Positions 9,349-18,745 of a stretch of DNA of 64,000 nt are shown here, piece by piece (position 1 is the stretch's first letter; each line of letters starts with the position of its first letter). The DNA comes from Dickeya dianthicola NCPPB 453 (lineage in GTDB: Bacteria > Pseudomonadota > Gammaproteobacteria > Enterobacterales > Enterobacteriaceae), in NCBI RefSeq assembly GCF_000365305.1, contig NZ_CM001841.1, positions 4,538,046 through 4,602,045 on the forward strand. The letters are read 5' to 3'. Made by a program: the position numbers and the translations under genes. Below the pieces are notes generated by a model. It searched no databases and was not told where the DNA came from. It worked only from the letters and a program-made list of their open reading frames with translations.

Positions 9349-9398
9349 ATATGGTTGATATCATCAACCATATAAACCGAATAGTTGATAAGGTCAAC
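9349..9398. promoter_or_regulatory. Two spaced palindromes, probable MarR operator pair
   Basis: Site 1 (9349-9373) has perfect 11-base arms, ATATGGTTGAT and ATCAACCATAT, around three bases. Site 2 (9384-9398) is GTTGATAAGGTCAAC, a shorter copy of the same core. The centres (9361 and 9391) are 30 bases apart, about three helical turns. They sit directly before the MarR start codon, as expected for autoregulation; binding itself is an inference. Confidence 0.6.
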
Positions 9399-9404
9399 AA
9401 ATTA

Positions 9405-9848
9405 ATGCGTGACACCCTTGATAACCAGACCTTCGAGTTGCTGGGAGAACTGATCCACAGTATTAAACAGCGTATGCAGGAGAGCGACGCGCTGACGCAA
9501 ACGGGCCTGGCTCCGTTTCAGGCGCGCACGCTGGGGCTGATCGCCCGTCATCCCGGTCAAAGCCAGCATTTTCTGGCACAGTGCATGGGGCGGGACAAGG
9601 CGCAGATTGCCCGCCTGCTGAAAGATCTGGAAGCGCTGGGGCTGATCACCCGCCAGCCCTCGCCGACCGACCGGCGGGCGCAGGTGGTGTCACTGACGAA
9701 AAAAGGCGAGGACACGCATCGCCGTTTCGCCGATGCACGCACCGGCCTGTTGCAGCGCGCCTTTGCCGACGTGACGCCGGAAGAACGGCGCCAGTTTGTG
9801 CAGGTATTGCAGAAAATGAAGGCCAACCTGACTACATCGGAACCCTGA
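9405..9848 (+). CDS. MarR family transcriptional regulator
   Basis: A 147-residue winged-helix DNA-binding protein. The recognition region is visible as HFLAQCMGRDKAQIARLLKDL followed by the wing LITRQPSPTDRRAQVVSLT, the MarR hallmark (D-x-R-x3-V-x-L-T). The frame is open upstream to 9297, but that would place the coding start before the operator palindromes; ATG at 9405 gives a normal MarR length. The ligand is unknown. Its last codons form the first unit of a 17-bp tandem repeat that continues past the stop. Confidence 0.85.
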   Translation: MRDTLDNQTFELLGELIHSIKQRMQESDALTQTGLAPFQARTLGLIARHPGQSQHFLAQCMGRDKAQIARLLKDLEALGLITRQPSPTDRRAQVVSLTKKGEDTHRRFADARTGLLQRAFADVTPEERRQFVQVLQKMKANLTTSEP

Positions 9849-9929
9849 CTACACTGGAATCCTGACCACACCGGAATCCTGACCACACTGGAACCCTGAC
9901 CACACTGGAACCCTGGCTACACCGGAATA
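9828..9929. repeat. Six-copy 17-bp tandem repeat at the end of the MarR gene
   Basis: Six adjacent 17-base units of the form CTGACYACAYYGGAAYC. Unit 1 lies inside the MarR coding sequence and supplies its last residues and stop; the other five are downstream. The last unit is the most diverged. There are no unique spacers, so this is a minisatellite and not a CRISPR array. Confidence 0.9.
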
Positions 9930-9958
9930 CGCCGGAATAACGCCGACATCCGGTCAGA

Positions 9959-10426
9959 TCAGGATATCGCCCCAGCGCCGCCGCTGTCCCCGCGGTAGAT
10001 GTCCTGGCGGACAAACGTCCAGGCGTAATCCTGACGGTTGACGGGCTGGTATCCCACTTTCTGATACAGCCACGGCGCGGTAGAAGTGAGCAGCAACTGA
10101 CGGCGCAGGCGCTGCAATCGCGGGTGGTTTACCGTGCATTCCACCAGAAAACGCCCCAGCCCGGCGCCCTGATGCGCAGGCAGTACAAATACATCGCACA
10201 GATACCCGAAGGTGGCGAAATCGGTCACCATGCGGGCAAAACCAATCTGGCGCGCCTGATGATACAACCCGAAACACAGACTGTTGGCGACGGACAGCGC
10301 AACCGTTCCCCGGTCGATGCCTGCCGCCCAGCTGGAGGTGGTGAGGTAGCCGTGGATGATGTCCAGATCGAGCTGCTGCGGATCCGTCGAAACCTGATAG
10401 TCCTTTTTCTCCCATTGTGCTGACAC
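9959..10426 (-). CDS. GNAT family N-acetyltransferase
   Basis: A 155-residue acetyl-CoA-dependent acetyltransferase. The central acetyl-CoA-binding segment is VFVLPAHQGAGLGRFLVE (about residues 78-95), matching the Q/R-x2-G-x-G/A motif, followed by LLLTSTAPWLYQKVGYQP in the C-terminal motif. The start is a GTG preceded by GGAG at a 7-base spacing. The substrate cannot be told from sequence. Confidence 0.85.
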   Translation of the reverse strand: MSAQWEKKDYQVSTDPQQLDLDIIHGYLTTSSWAAGIDRGTVALSVANSLCFGLYHQARQIGFARMVTDFATFGYLCDVFVLPAHQGAGLGRFLVECTVNHPRLQRLRRQLLLTSTAPWLYQKVGYQPVNRQDYAWTFVRQDIYRGDSGGAGAIS

Positions 10427-10863
10427 AGTGTTGCTCCTTTTGATCGTGATGAGGGTTTATCATCCCACCAGACAGCGCATCAGAACAACGCCGACAACAA
10501 CGATAAGCCCACCCTTACACCAACGAGCAGCATAGACAGCGGCAATGACGGCAACGGTCATGCCAGCGGCAACACCAGCAGCGAAAGCAGCGCCGCCTGC
10601 GGCCACGCAAATAAAACGCTTACCCGCCTGAGGCGTTATACCTTCCCTGATATTGGCGCAATGAAATATTGCGAATAGCCGGTCTGACTCGTTCCTTAAC
10701 GACTCTCAACATGGGCAGATCCGTTATGCTGAAAACGTGAAACGTAGCGACCAGCGAATGACTGATGGCAAAGCAAGCTAGCCGCCTGCTGCTGCTGCTC
10801 ATCGTCAATCTGTTTTTTCATTATGTATACGGCATGTGCCCGTTGACTAAGGCCGGTAAAAAC
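10427..10863. other. 437-base region without a confident gene
   Basis: Only short, unconvincing frames are present. One plus-strand frame at 10765-10893 would encode 42 residues starting MAKQASRLLLLLIVNLFFHY, hydrophobic like a signal anchor, but it lacks a clear ribosome binding site and runs into the 3' end of the LysR gene. A minus-strand frame around 10470-10620 is alanine/valine-rich and hydrophobic. Neither is called as a gene. Confidence 0.4.
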
Positions 10864-11760
10864 TTAGGCCTGACACAGCGTTTGAATTAACGTCCATACT
10901 GCGGTTGCCGCCGTGGAGAGCGAACGATTACGACGGCGCACCAACTGCAATCGCCGGTTCTCGATTGGCCATAACTGACGTACGGCCAGACCAGAACATT
11001 CAAGGGAAGATAACGCCAGTTGCGGGATGACCGAAACCCCGATACCCGACTGTAAAATGCGAAATATGGTGGTGACATGCCCAAGTTCCTGAATGACATG
11101 CGGGGTGATGCCATGACGAATTAATGCACTGTCGATTAAAGGGCGGCTACCTGAGGCATAGTCAAGCAGCACCAGTTCTTGATTCTGTAGATCACGCCAT
11201 GTCACCTGTTTTAGACGTGCAATCTGGTGGTTCTCAGGCAATACCAGACAAAAGGGTTCCTCCATAAATGTCTCCGTGTACAGGTCTGACGGTACGGAGG
11301 GTTCGATAATCACGCCAAAATCAACGTCGCCGTTCAATACCATCTGCATTGCCTGCTGTTGTACCTGATCATGGATTATCAGATTGATCTGTGGATAATT
11401 CTCGACAATCTGCGTGATGCAATCAGGCATGATTCCTGCCGAAATCGTCGGGCTGGTCGCCACATGCACCAGTCCACGGCGCCGTTCTCCTCTGCTCTGG
11501 ACATTAGACAATGTGGTTTCCAGCTCACCCAGTACACGGCGGAGTTCTTCCGACAGCACGGCCCCCTCTTGCGTCAACAACACCTCCCGAGTCGTGCGAT
11601 CAAATAATCTGATCCCGAGTTCATTTTCCAGTTCACCGATACTGTGACTCATGGCTGATTGCGTCAGGGAAATCATGTTGCCTGCGCGACTGAAGCCATG
11701 ATGCTCCGCAACCGCTAAAAAAATACGTAACTGTCTTAAAGATATATTTGAAATATTCAT
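10864..11760 (-). CDS. LysR family transcriptional regulator, probably of oxalate genes
   Basis: A 298-residue LysR-type regulator. The N-terminal winged helix (residues 1-65) contains LRQLRIFLAVAEHHGFSRAG and QSAMSHSIGELENELGIRLF. The rest is the periplasmic-binding-protein-like effector domain. It is transcribed away from the oxalate carrier gene across a 476-base gap, the usual arrangement for a LysR protein controlling a divergent catabolic operon. Its effector could be oxalate or oxalyl-CoA (inference). Confidence 0.88.
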   Translation of the reverse strand: MNISNISLRQLRIFLAVAEHHGFSRAGNMISLTQSAMSHSIGELENELGIRLFDRTTREVLLTQEGAVLSEELRRVLGELETTLSNVQSRGERRRGLVHVATSPTISAGIMPDCITQIVENYPQINLIIHDQVQQQAMQMVLNGDVDFGVIIEPSVPSDLYTETFMEEPFCLVLPENHQIARLKQVTWRDLQNQELVLLDYASGSRPLIDSALIRHGITPHVIQELGHVTTIFRILQSGIGVSVIPQLALSSLECSGLAVRQLWPIENRRLQLVRRRNRSLSTAATAVWTLIQTLCQA

Positions 11761-12236
11761 GATTTTAAGTCATCGATAGATTAAAAAAAACATTTCCACA
11801 TTTAGATCCTTGTGGTTATTAATAAATACCAGAAACAGGACGAAGAGCAATTACATTTTCAATGTCAATAAAACAGTATTGAAACTATTAAACTCTTCTC
11901 TAAAATTTATTTTAATAACATAAAAAAAGGAAGGTAATGACAAATGGAAAAGAGACAAAAAACCATCCATAACAGATACATTTCATCTGATTATTGAATC
12001 GATAACATTGAATAGCATTCAGAATCTATTTATTGATTCATCACGGATATATACCAAAAACAATTCGAGTTACAGGACAACACGCGTTGCATTTTGTCCT
12101 GCAACTTGAAGTATGGCGGATATAAAAACCAAGTGCGACACGTTGCGAATAAGCAGCCATTATTATGGTTAAATAATTCCTTCCGTGTTTCACTCCCAAC
12201 CTTATTTTTAAACTCTTGAAGTTAGGAGATAGTATT
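11761..12236. other. Divergent regulatory region between the LysR gene and the oxalate operon
   Basis: 476 AT-rich bases expected to carry the LysR operator and the promoter of the oxalate operon. It contains a short ERIC-related element at 12049-12124. An AGGAG site at 12224-12228 fixes the start of the carrier gene. No protein-coding frame of note. Confidence 0.5.
12049..12124 (-). repeat. ERIC-related repeat element, short form (copy 1)
   Basis: Begins TATACCAAAAACAATTCGAG, continues TTACAGGACAA, and ends TTTTGTCCTGCAACTTGAAG then TATGGCGGATATA. The ends match those of the elements at 23939, 29355 and 62570. This copy lacks the ERIC core and has only a few bases between the arms. It is inverted relative to copies 2 and 3. 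Confidence 0.75.
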
Positions 12237-13544
12237 ATGAGTGAAACGATAACAACACAGAAGAGAACAGATAAGGAAATATTAGGTTTCAATCGATGGT
12301 GGCTTTTTGTATTGGCTTTCCTGGCTATGTCCGTTATTAGTCCTTATGAATATGCCTGGTCGGTCATTGCGCCGCATTTTGCAAAAATTTATGGTTGGGA
12401 GCCAACGAAAATATCACTGATGTTTACCATGTTTGTTATTTTCCAGGCGTTCGGCACTCTGCCCGGCGGCATTTTTCGCGACAAGTTCGGGCCGAAAGCA
12501 GTCTCTGTCGTCGCCGGTATTTTTTCAGGCATTGGCCTTCTGGTTTGTGCATTTGGGCAGATTTTTTCCTATAAAGTCGTTCTGATTGTCTGGTGTATCG
12601 GGTGTTTCTTCTGCGGATTCACCTATAACGTGGCAATTACTACCTGCAACAAGTGGTTCCCTGATCACAGGAACATCACCATAGGACTTATTTCCGCGGC
12701 TTTCTCCTGGGGAGCATTACCTTTCATTTTCCCGATCCGAAGTATTCCAGAAGACGCCCCGGATAATATATTTTTTAATGTGATTTTCATCATGGCTGCG
12801 ATCATCGCCGGAGTCATTATTATTACCGGTCTTTTAATGAAAGACCCACCTAAAGGCTGGAGCTATTTCTCACCGTTGGCGACAACAAAGAACAAATTGG
12901 CAAAACGTCCTTGTGAGAAGCAATACAGTATGGGAGAAGCAATGCATACCTGGCAATTCTGGGTGTTAATCGCTTCTTTCGTTTTGGTATCTGCGTCTGG
13001 TTTAACGTTTATTTCAAATAGCATCAAGTTTGCATCAGCATTCCATTTTAGTCTGACGGCAGGCACGGTAGTCACCGTTGGAATGGCAATTACGAGCGGT
13101 CTTAGCCGGGTTGTCGGCGGCTGGATTGCAGATAAAATTGGCATCGATAAGACCATGACCCTCTTTTATATCTTGTGCGGATTGTTTTCTCTTATCGCGC
13201 TGTTTTTTGCTGAAGCGGGCAGCGCAAACGGGTTCATCAGCAGCTGCATTATATCGATCTTCTTCTGGGGGGCATTGTATTCACTGTTTGCTTCAATAGT
13301 TGGTTATTACTATGGCGAAGTCGCTTCTGGCTCCAATTACGGCATGCTTTATGCCTCAGCCAAAGGATTAGGCGGTATTTATGGTGGTGTGCTATCCGCC
13401 TATTTAATTGCCACCTATGGTCATCCCTTCACCATTATTGTCTCTTCAGTCATGGCGTTACTTTCCGGCTGTATTCTTATTCCACTGTGGAAACATCCTC
13501 CCGTCTGGAAAGAAACGCATGAAATACTCATCACAACGCATTAA
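12237..13544 (+). CDS. MFS transporter, OxlT-like oxalate/formate antiporter candidate
   Basis: A 435-residue, 12-segment major facilitator protein. It resembles the Oxalobacter carrier OxlT: TM8 carries GLSRVVGGWIADKIG with Arg291, and TM11 carries GMLYASAKGLGG with Lys376. These match by context the two basic residues (Arg272, Lys355) that OxlT uses to bind oxalate. It lies directly before oxc and two frc genes, so import of oxalate, perhaps in exchange for formate, is the likely role. An AGGAG site 8 bases upstream fixes the ATG at 12237; a frame open to 12216 is less likely. Base composition is more AT-rich than in the enzymes behind it. Confidence 0.8.
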   Translation: MSETITTQKRTDKEILGFNRWWLFVLAFLAMSVISPYEYAWSVIAPHFAKIYGWEPTKISLMFTMFVIFQAFGTLPGGIFRDKFGPKAVSVVAGIFSGIGLLVCAFGQIFSYKVVLIVWCIGCFFCGFTYNVAITTCNKWFPDHRNITIGLISAAFSWGALPFIFPIRSIPEDAPDNIFFNVIFIMAAIIAGVIIITGLLMKDPPKGWSYFSPLATTKNKLAKRPCEKQYSMGEAMHTWQFWVLIASFVLVSASGLTFISNSIKFASAFHFSLTAGTVVTVGMAITSGLSRVVGGWIADKIGIDKTMTLFYILCGLFSLIALFFAEAGSANGFISSCIISIFFWGALYSLFASIVGYYYGEVASGSNYGMLYASAKGLGGIYGGVLSAYLIATYGHPFTIIVSSVMALLSGCILIPLWKHPPVWKETHEILITTH

Positions 13545-13597
13545 AAACCTAAATCCATTACAGAACCTAATAACATAGAAAATTAAAGCGAGGCATT

Positions 13598-15343
13598 ATG
13601 TCTTCTATTAGCGAAATTAACACCGAAATAAATGCAACATCAGAAAATACCGCATTGATTGACGGATTTCACCTCTTTCTCAATGCGCTCAAACTGAACG
13701 ATATTGATACCCTCTTCGGCTTGCCAGGCATTCCGATTACCGACCTTTTGCGTATGGCCCAGGCGGAAGGAATGCGTGTTATATCATTCCGTCACGAGCA
13801 GCACGCTGGCAATGCGGCGGCGGCGGCTGGCTTCCTCAGCGCCAAACCGGGCATCTGCATGACCGTTTCAGCGCCGGGCTTTCTGAATGGCTTGACCGCG
13901 CTCGCCAATGCCACCACTAACTGTTTTCCGATGATCCTGATCAGCGGCTCCAGCGAGCGCGAAATCGTCGATTTACAGCAAGGCGATTACGAAGAGATGG
14001 ATCAACTGGCCATCGCCAGGCCGCTGTGTAAGGCCGCCTTCCGCGTGTTGCGAGCCGAAGACATCGGCGTGGGTATTGCTCGCGCCATCCGTGCCGCCGT
14101 CTCCGGACGCCCCGGCGGGGTCTATCTGGATTTGCCGGCCAAACTGTTCTCACAAACCCTACCGCTGGATGCCGGGCGCAAATCCTTAATCAAGGTTGTA
14201 GACCCTGCGCCCCGCCAGCTCCCCGCGCCAGATGCGGTTGCCCGTGCGCTTGAGCTGCTCAAAAACGCCAGAAAACCGCTCATTCTGCTGGGAAAGGGCG
14301 CGGCTTACGCCCGTGCCGATGCCGAGATCCGCGCCTTAGTCGAAAAAACCGGCATCCCCTACCTGCCGATGTCGATGGCCAAAGGTTTGCTGCCGGATAC
14401 GCACGAATTGTCTGCCGCCGCCACACGCTCCTATGTATTGAAAGAGGCGGATGTGGTGGTGCTGATCGGCGCTCGTCTGAACTGGTTGCTCTCACACGGT
14501 AAAGGCAAGACCTGGGGGCCGGAAAACGGGCCGAAGAAATTTATCCAGATCGATATCGCGCCGACTGAGATCGACAGCAACGTCGCTATCGATGCGCCGC
14601 TTATCGGTGATGTCAGCTCTTGCGTCACCGCCTTGTTGAGCGGCATCGGCAACGACTGGGCCAAACCCTCGACTGACTGGACTGGCGCCATCGCCGAGCG
14701 CCGAGCCAAAAACATCAACAAGATGGCCGACATGCTGGCCGCACGCCCATCGCCGATGAACTTCCATAGCGCACTGAGCGTGGTGAAAGCGGTCGTGAAA
14801 GATAACCCGGAAGCCATCGTCGTCAGCGAAGGCGCCAACACGCTGGATTTTGGCCGCAGCATCGTGGACATGTACCTGCCGCGCAAACGCCTGGATGTCG
14901 GCACCTGGGGAATCATGGGCATCGGCATGGGCTTCGCCGTCGCCGGCGCGGTGGTGACGGGTAAACCGGTCATCGCCATTGAGGGCGATTCCGCCTTCGG
15001 TTTCAGCGGTATGGAAGTTGAAACGATCTGCCGCTACCACCTGCCCGTCTGCGTTGTCGTGTTCAACAACAACGGCATCTACAAAGGGACCGACACCAAT
15101 GCCTCTGGCGGCGACGACATGGCGCCTACCGTGTTCGTCAAAGACGCGCGCTACGAAATGATGATGCAGGCCTTTGGCGGCGTGGGTGTGCATGTCGCCA
15201 CCGCCGACGAATTGCACCGCGCCATGAATGAGGCCATTGCTTCCGGCAAACCGACGCTTATCAATGCCGTGATTGACGAAACGGTCGGCACCGAGAGTGG
15301 CCGCATCACCAACCTGAATCCAGCCAAAGCCATCAAAAAATAA
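13598..15343 (+). CDS. oxc: Oxalyl-CoA decarboxylase
   Basis: A 581-residue thiamine-diphosphate enzyme converting oxalyl-CoA to formyl-CoA and CO2 in the cytoplasm. It follows the Oxalobacter formigenes enzyme closely: [19 protein letters not shown] with the catalytic Glu (Glu67 here), [39 protein letters not shown], and the ThDP/Mg site [12 protein letters not shown] followed by NNNGIYKG. The N-terminus has about 12 extra residues. Formyl-CoA then donates CoA to the next oxalate through the CoA-transferase. A GAGG site precedes the ATG. Confidence 0.95.
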   Translation: MSSISEINTEINATSENTALIDGFHLFLNALKLNDIDTLFGLPGIPITDLLRMAQAEGMRVISFRHEQHAGNAAAAAGFLSAKPGICMTVSAPGFLNGLTALANATTNCFPMILISGSSEREIVDLQQGDYEEMDQLAIARPLCKAAFRVLRAEDIGVGIARAIRAAVSGRPGGVYLDLPAKLFSQTLPLDAGRKSLIKVVDPAPRQLPAPDAVARALELLKNARKPLILLGKGAAYARADAEIRALVEKTGIPYLPMSMAKGLLPDTHELSAAATRSYVLKEADVVVLIGARLNWLLSHGKGKTWGPENGPKKFIQIDIAPTEIDSNVAIDAPLIGDVSSCVTALLSGIGNDWAKPSTDWTGAIAERRAKNINKMADMLAARPSPMNFHSALSVVKAVVKDNPEAIVVSEGANTLDFGRSIVDMYLPRKRLDVGTWGIMGIGMGFAVAGAVVTGKPVIAIEGDSAFGFSGMEVETICRYHLPVCVVVFNNNGIYKGTDTNASGGDDMAPTVFVKDARYEMMMQAFGGVGVHVATADELHRAMNEAIASGKPTLINAVIDETVGTESGRITNLNPAKAIKK

Positions 15344-15381
15344 TCGCTTTGGTCATTCGTACATAAACTGGAGATAGTGCT

Positions 15382-16659
15382 ATGAATAACAACAAAGAGT
15401 TGCCGTTGGCCGGCGTCAAAATCATCGACTTCACACACGTGCAGGCCGGCCCGGCATGTACACAGATGCTGGCGTGGTTCGGCGCAGACGTAGTCAAAAT
15501 CGAACGTCCGGGTTCAGGCGACATCACCCGTAACCAATTACGCGACATCCCGGATGCGGACGCGCTGTATTTCACCATGCTCAACAGCAACAAGCGCTCA
15601 CTCACCCTGGATACCAAAAAGCCCGAGGGCAAGGAAGTACTGACCAGGCTTATCAAAGAATCTGACGTGATGGTGGAAAACTTCGGCCCCGGCGCGCTGG
15701 ACCGCATGGGATTTACCTGGGAGCACATCCAGGAACTGAACCCCCGCATGATCCTTGCCTCGGTGAAAGGCTTCAGCGAAGGCCACCACTACGAACACCT
15801 GCGAGCCTATGAAAACGTAGCGCAATGCGCAGGTGGGGCGGCTTCAACCACCGGCTGGTGGAAGGGTGAGAATGCCGTACCGACCATTTCGGCCGCCGCG
15901 TTAGGCGACAGCAATACCGGTATGCATTTAGCCATCGGTATCCTGACTGCCTATATCGGTCGCCAGAAAACCGGCAAAGGGCAGAAAGTCGCCTGCGCCA
16001 TGCAGGACGCCGTGCTCAACCTCTGCCGCGTAAAAATGCGCGATCAACTGCGGCTGGACAACGTCGGCTATCTGGAAGAGTACCCGCAATATCCGCATGA
16101 ACCGTTCTCCGACGTGGTGCCGCGCGGCGGCAATGCCGGCGGCGGCGGCCAGCCCGGCTGGATCCTCAAGTGCAAAGGCTGGGAGAGCGACCCCAATGCT
16201 TATATCTACTTTACGGTACAGGACCTGGTCTGGACCCCGATTTGCGATGCGATAGAACGTCCAGAGTGGCGGGAAGATCCGGCCTATACCACCCCGAAGG
16301 CGCGCCAGCCGCACATCATGGATATTTTCGGCGCCATTGAAAGTTTCATTCTGAGGACCGGTAAAAACAAATTCGACGCAGTGGAGTATTTCGGTAAGTT
16401 CAGCATTCCCTGTGCGCCAGTGATGTCGATGAAGGAGCTGCTGCACGACGAATCGCTGCGTAAAAGCGGCTCCATCGTCGAAGTACCGCACAAAGTGCGC
16501 GGAAGCTACTGGACCGTCGGCTGCCCGATCAAGTTCTCGACGCTCAAACCTGAGATTACCGCCTCGCCGCTGCTCGGTGAGCACACCGACGACGTGCTGG
16601 CGGAACTGGGCTACTCGACAGAGCAGATTGCGCTCATTCACACAGCCAAAGCCGTTTAA
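15382..16659 (+). CDS. frc: Formyl-CoA:oxalate CoA-transferase, copy 1
   Basis: A 425-residue class III CoA-transferase moving CoA from formyl-CoA to oxalate. Sequence runs parallel to Oxalobacter Frc: [17 protein letters not shown] at the N-terminus, [12 protein letters not shown] with the catalytic Asp (Asp176), and the glycine loop [12 protein letters not shown] intact. The C-terminus has [19 protein letters not shown] site precedes the ATG. It sits 38 bases after oxc and 5 bases before the PAS gene, so the three are probably one transcript. Confidence 0.93.
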   Translation: MNNNKELPLAGVKIIDFTHVQAGPACTQMLAWFGADVVKIERPGSGDITRNQLRDIPDADALYFTMLNSNKRSLTLDTKKPEGKEVLTRLIKESDVMVENFGPGALDRMGFTWEHIQELNPRMILASVKGFSEGHHYEHLRAYENVAQCAGGAASTTGWWKGENAVPTISAAALGDSNTGMHLAIGILTAYIGRQKTGKGQKVACAMQDAVLNLCRVKMRDQLRLDNVGYLEEYPQYPHEPFSDVVPRGGNAGGGGQPGWILKCKGWESDPNAYIYFTVQDLVWTPICDAIERPEWREDPAYTTPKARQPHIMDIFGAIESFILRTGKNKFDAVEYFGKFSIPCAPVMSMKELLHDESLRKSGSIVEVPHKVRGSYWTVGCPIKFSTLKPEITASPLLGEHTDDVLAELGYSTEQIALIHTAKAV

Positions 16660-16664
16660 ACGCT

Positions 16665-17102
16665 ATGGCACTCACACTACAGCAGTTCTTAACCGCAATG
16701 GGTGACGCCGTGATTATTTGCGATGTCGCCGGAACCATCACCGCCTGGAATCCCGCAGCCGAACGTCTGTTCGGCTTTACCGAGAGCGAGGCGCTGGGCG
16801 CCTCGCTCGACATCATCATTCCCGAGCGGCAACGCCAGCGGCACTGGTCCGGCTACCAGCAGACCATGCATAGCGGCACCACCCGATACGGCACCTCGCT
16901 GCTGCACGTGCCGGCCCTGACGCGTGACGGCAGCACGATTTCCATCGCCTTCACCGTGACCTTGCTACCCGGGGAGAACGGCAAACCCGCGTCAATCGTC
17001 GCCATCATCCGCGATGAAACCACGCGCTTCAACGAGGATCGCGCATTGCGCAAACGTCTGGCTGAAGCTGAGGCCAGGGTGCAATCAACGCCGCCTTCAT
17101 AA
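16665..17102 (+). CDS. Stand-alone PAS-domain protein in the oxalate operon
   Basis: A 145-residue protein that is a single PAS domain (about residues 5-120) with a short charged C-terminal helix (RALRKRLAEAEA) and no kinase, cyclase or DNA-binding output. PAS features are DVAGTITAWNPAAERLFGFTESEALG and IVAIIRDETTR. The helix region ERQRQRHWSGYQQTMHSGTTR places His60 where FixL has its heme-binding His, with Gly and Arg at matching spacing; the same pattern also occurs in many non-heme PAS domains. It starts 5 bases after frc and lies between the two CoA-transferase genes. Function unknown; a redox or ligand sensor acting on a partner is an inference. Confidence 0.8.
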   Translation: MALTLQQFLTAMGDAVIICDVAGTITAWNPAAERLFGFTESEALGASLDIIIPERQRQRHWSGYQQTMHSGTTRYGTSLLHVPALTRDGSTISIAFTVTLLPGENGKPASIVAIIRDETTRFNEDRALRKRLAEAEARVQSTPPS

Positions 17103-17195
17103 CAGGCGGCCTGTTACGCGCCCTGACAGGTGTAACACGAGCCTGAGGCAGACACAGCGGATGAATATAAGTGAATAGATTCGAGGGGAATTTTC

Positions 17196-18443
17196 ATGAG
17201 CAAGGCATTAGACGGAGTCAGGATTATTGATTTTACTCATGTACAGTCTGGCCCGAGCTGTACCCAATTACTCGCCTGGATGGGCGCTGACGTGATTAAG
17301 GTCGAGCGCGTCGGTGAAGGCGATGCGACGCGCAAGCAATTGCGCGACATTCCCGGCGTCGACAGTTTGTATTTTACCATGCTGAACCACAACAAACGCG
17401 CACTCACACTCAACACCAAGACGCCCGAAGGCCTACAGGTGCTCGATAGCCTGATCAGGCGTTGTGATGTGCTGGTTGAGAATTTTGCTCCCGGCGCGCT
17501 GGACCGCATGGGCCTGACCTGGGAGCATATTCACGCCACCAACCCAGGGTTGATCCTCGCCTCGGTCAAGGGCTTCGGGCCGGGTCGTTACGAGAACTGC
17601 AAATCCTATGAGAACGTGGCGCAATGCGCTGGCGGCGCCGCATCAACCACCGGTTTCAACGATGGCCCACCCGTTGTCACCGGCGCGCAGATCGGCGATT
17701 CCGGCTCGGGTTTGCATCTCGCGCTTGGCATTGTCTCCGCGCTTTTCCAGCGTCATACCACGGGGCGCGGACAAAAAGTCTCGGTGTCGATGCAAGACGC
17801 CGTGCTCAATCTATGCCGGGTCAAACTGCGTGACCAGCAACGGCTGGAACGCACCGGCGTATTGGACGAATATCCGCCATTGCCGGATGGTCACATTGGC
17901 GAGGCGGTGCCGCGCGCTGGCAATGCTTCAGGTGGGGGCCAGCCGGGATCAATTCTGAAATGCAAAGGCTGGGAAACCGACCACAACGCCTATATCTACT
18001 TCATCGCTCAGGCGGCGGTCTGGCCGGCGATATGCAACCTGATCGGCGAAAACGGCTGGGTCGAGGACCACCGCTTCAAAACACCGTCCGACCGCTTGCC
18101 AAGACTGCAATCGATCTTCCAGCGTATTGAGCAGTGGACCATGACCAAGAACAAATTCGAGGCAATGGAAATTCTTAACCATTACGACATCCCCTGCGGC
18201 CCGGTGCTTTCAATGAAAGAGATCGCCAACGATGATGCCCTGCGCGCCAGCGGCACCATCGTCGAGGTTGACCACCCGGCGCGTGGCAGATACACCACTG
18301 TTGGCATGCCGATTAAAATGTCAGATAGCCCGGTGAACATCACCCGTTCGCCCTTGCACGGCGAGCACACCGATGAGGTTTTGCATGAGTTGGGTTATGA
18401 CGGCGAAGCCATAACGGCCCTGCGCGACAAGAGTGTCATTTGA
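17196..18443 (+). CDS. Formyl-CoA:oxalate CoA-transferase-like protein, copy 2
   Basis: A 415-residue class III CoA-transferase, clearly paralogous to copy 1 and again close to Oxalobacter Frc. The catalytic Asp is Asp168 in [11 protein letters not shown]. The glycine loop differs: [12 protein letters not shown], with Ser where copy 1 and Oxalobacter Frc have the first Gly of the run. That loop shields reaction intermediates in Frc, so CoA donor or acceptor preference may differ (inference). A strong GAGGGG site precedes the ATG. It is the last gene of the oxalate set. Confidence 0.87.
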   Translation: MSKALDGVRIIDFTHVQSGPSCTQLLAWMGADVIKVERVGEGDATRKQLRDIPGVDSLYFTMLNHNKRALTLNTKTPEGLQVLDSLIRRCDVLVENFAPGALDRMGLTWEHIHATNPGLILASVKGFGPGRYENCKSYENVAQCAGGAASTTGFNDGPPVVTGAQIGDSGSGLHLALGIVSALFQRHTTGRGQKVSVSMQDAVLNLCRVKLRDQQRLERTGVLDEYPPLPDGHIGEAVPRAGNASGGGQPGSILKCKGWETDHNAYIYFIAQAAVWPAICNLIGENGWVEDHRFKTPSDRLPRLQSIFQRIEQWTMTKNKFEAMEILNHYDIPCGPVLSMKEIANDDALRASGTIVEVDHPARGRYTTVGMPIKMSDSPVNITRSPLHGEHTDEVLHELGYDGEAITALRDKSVI

Positions 18444-18603
18444 TGACCTGATACCGCTTGTCAACGCTGACGGGTGAATGCCGGTAACATGACACCCCGT
18501 CAGCCACATTCCCTCTCTCACGCTTGCACCGGCACCTCCCTGCGTCGGCGCAGGGCAACGGAATGCTCAGCCGATACGCAACCCGCATACCGATGCGAAT
18601 CCG

Positions 18604-18661
18604 GTCATCGGTATCAACGTCATCGGTATCAACGTCATCAGGTTGAAGTCATCAGGTTGAA
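18604..18661. repeat. Two adjacent tandem duplications (15 bp x2, 14 bp x2)
   Basis: GTCATCGGTATCAAC occurs twice in a row, then GTCATCAGGTTGAA twice in a row. All four units share GTCATC. They lie in the 302-base gap (18444-18745) between the second CoA-transferase gene and the serC-like gene, which otherwise shows nothing recognisable. Confidence 0.85.
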
Positions 18662-18745
18662 ATAGTCATACCGCCTTTCCCTCCATCCCGCGTATTCTGA
18701 TGAAAGTAGCATGATGAAAACCATACAGAAACTGAGGATAAATGC

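Noticed and set aside
9828-9929. CRISPR array
   Set aside because: The 17-base units are directly adjacent with no unique spacers, and no cas gene is present.
10620-10808. A 62-codon minus-strand frame
   Set aside because: No family resemblance, no ribosome binding site and unusual composition.
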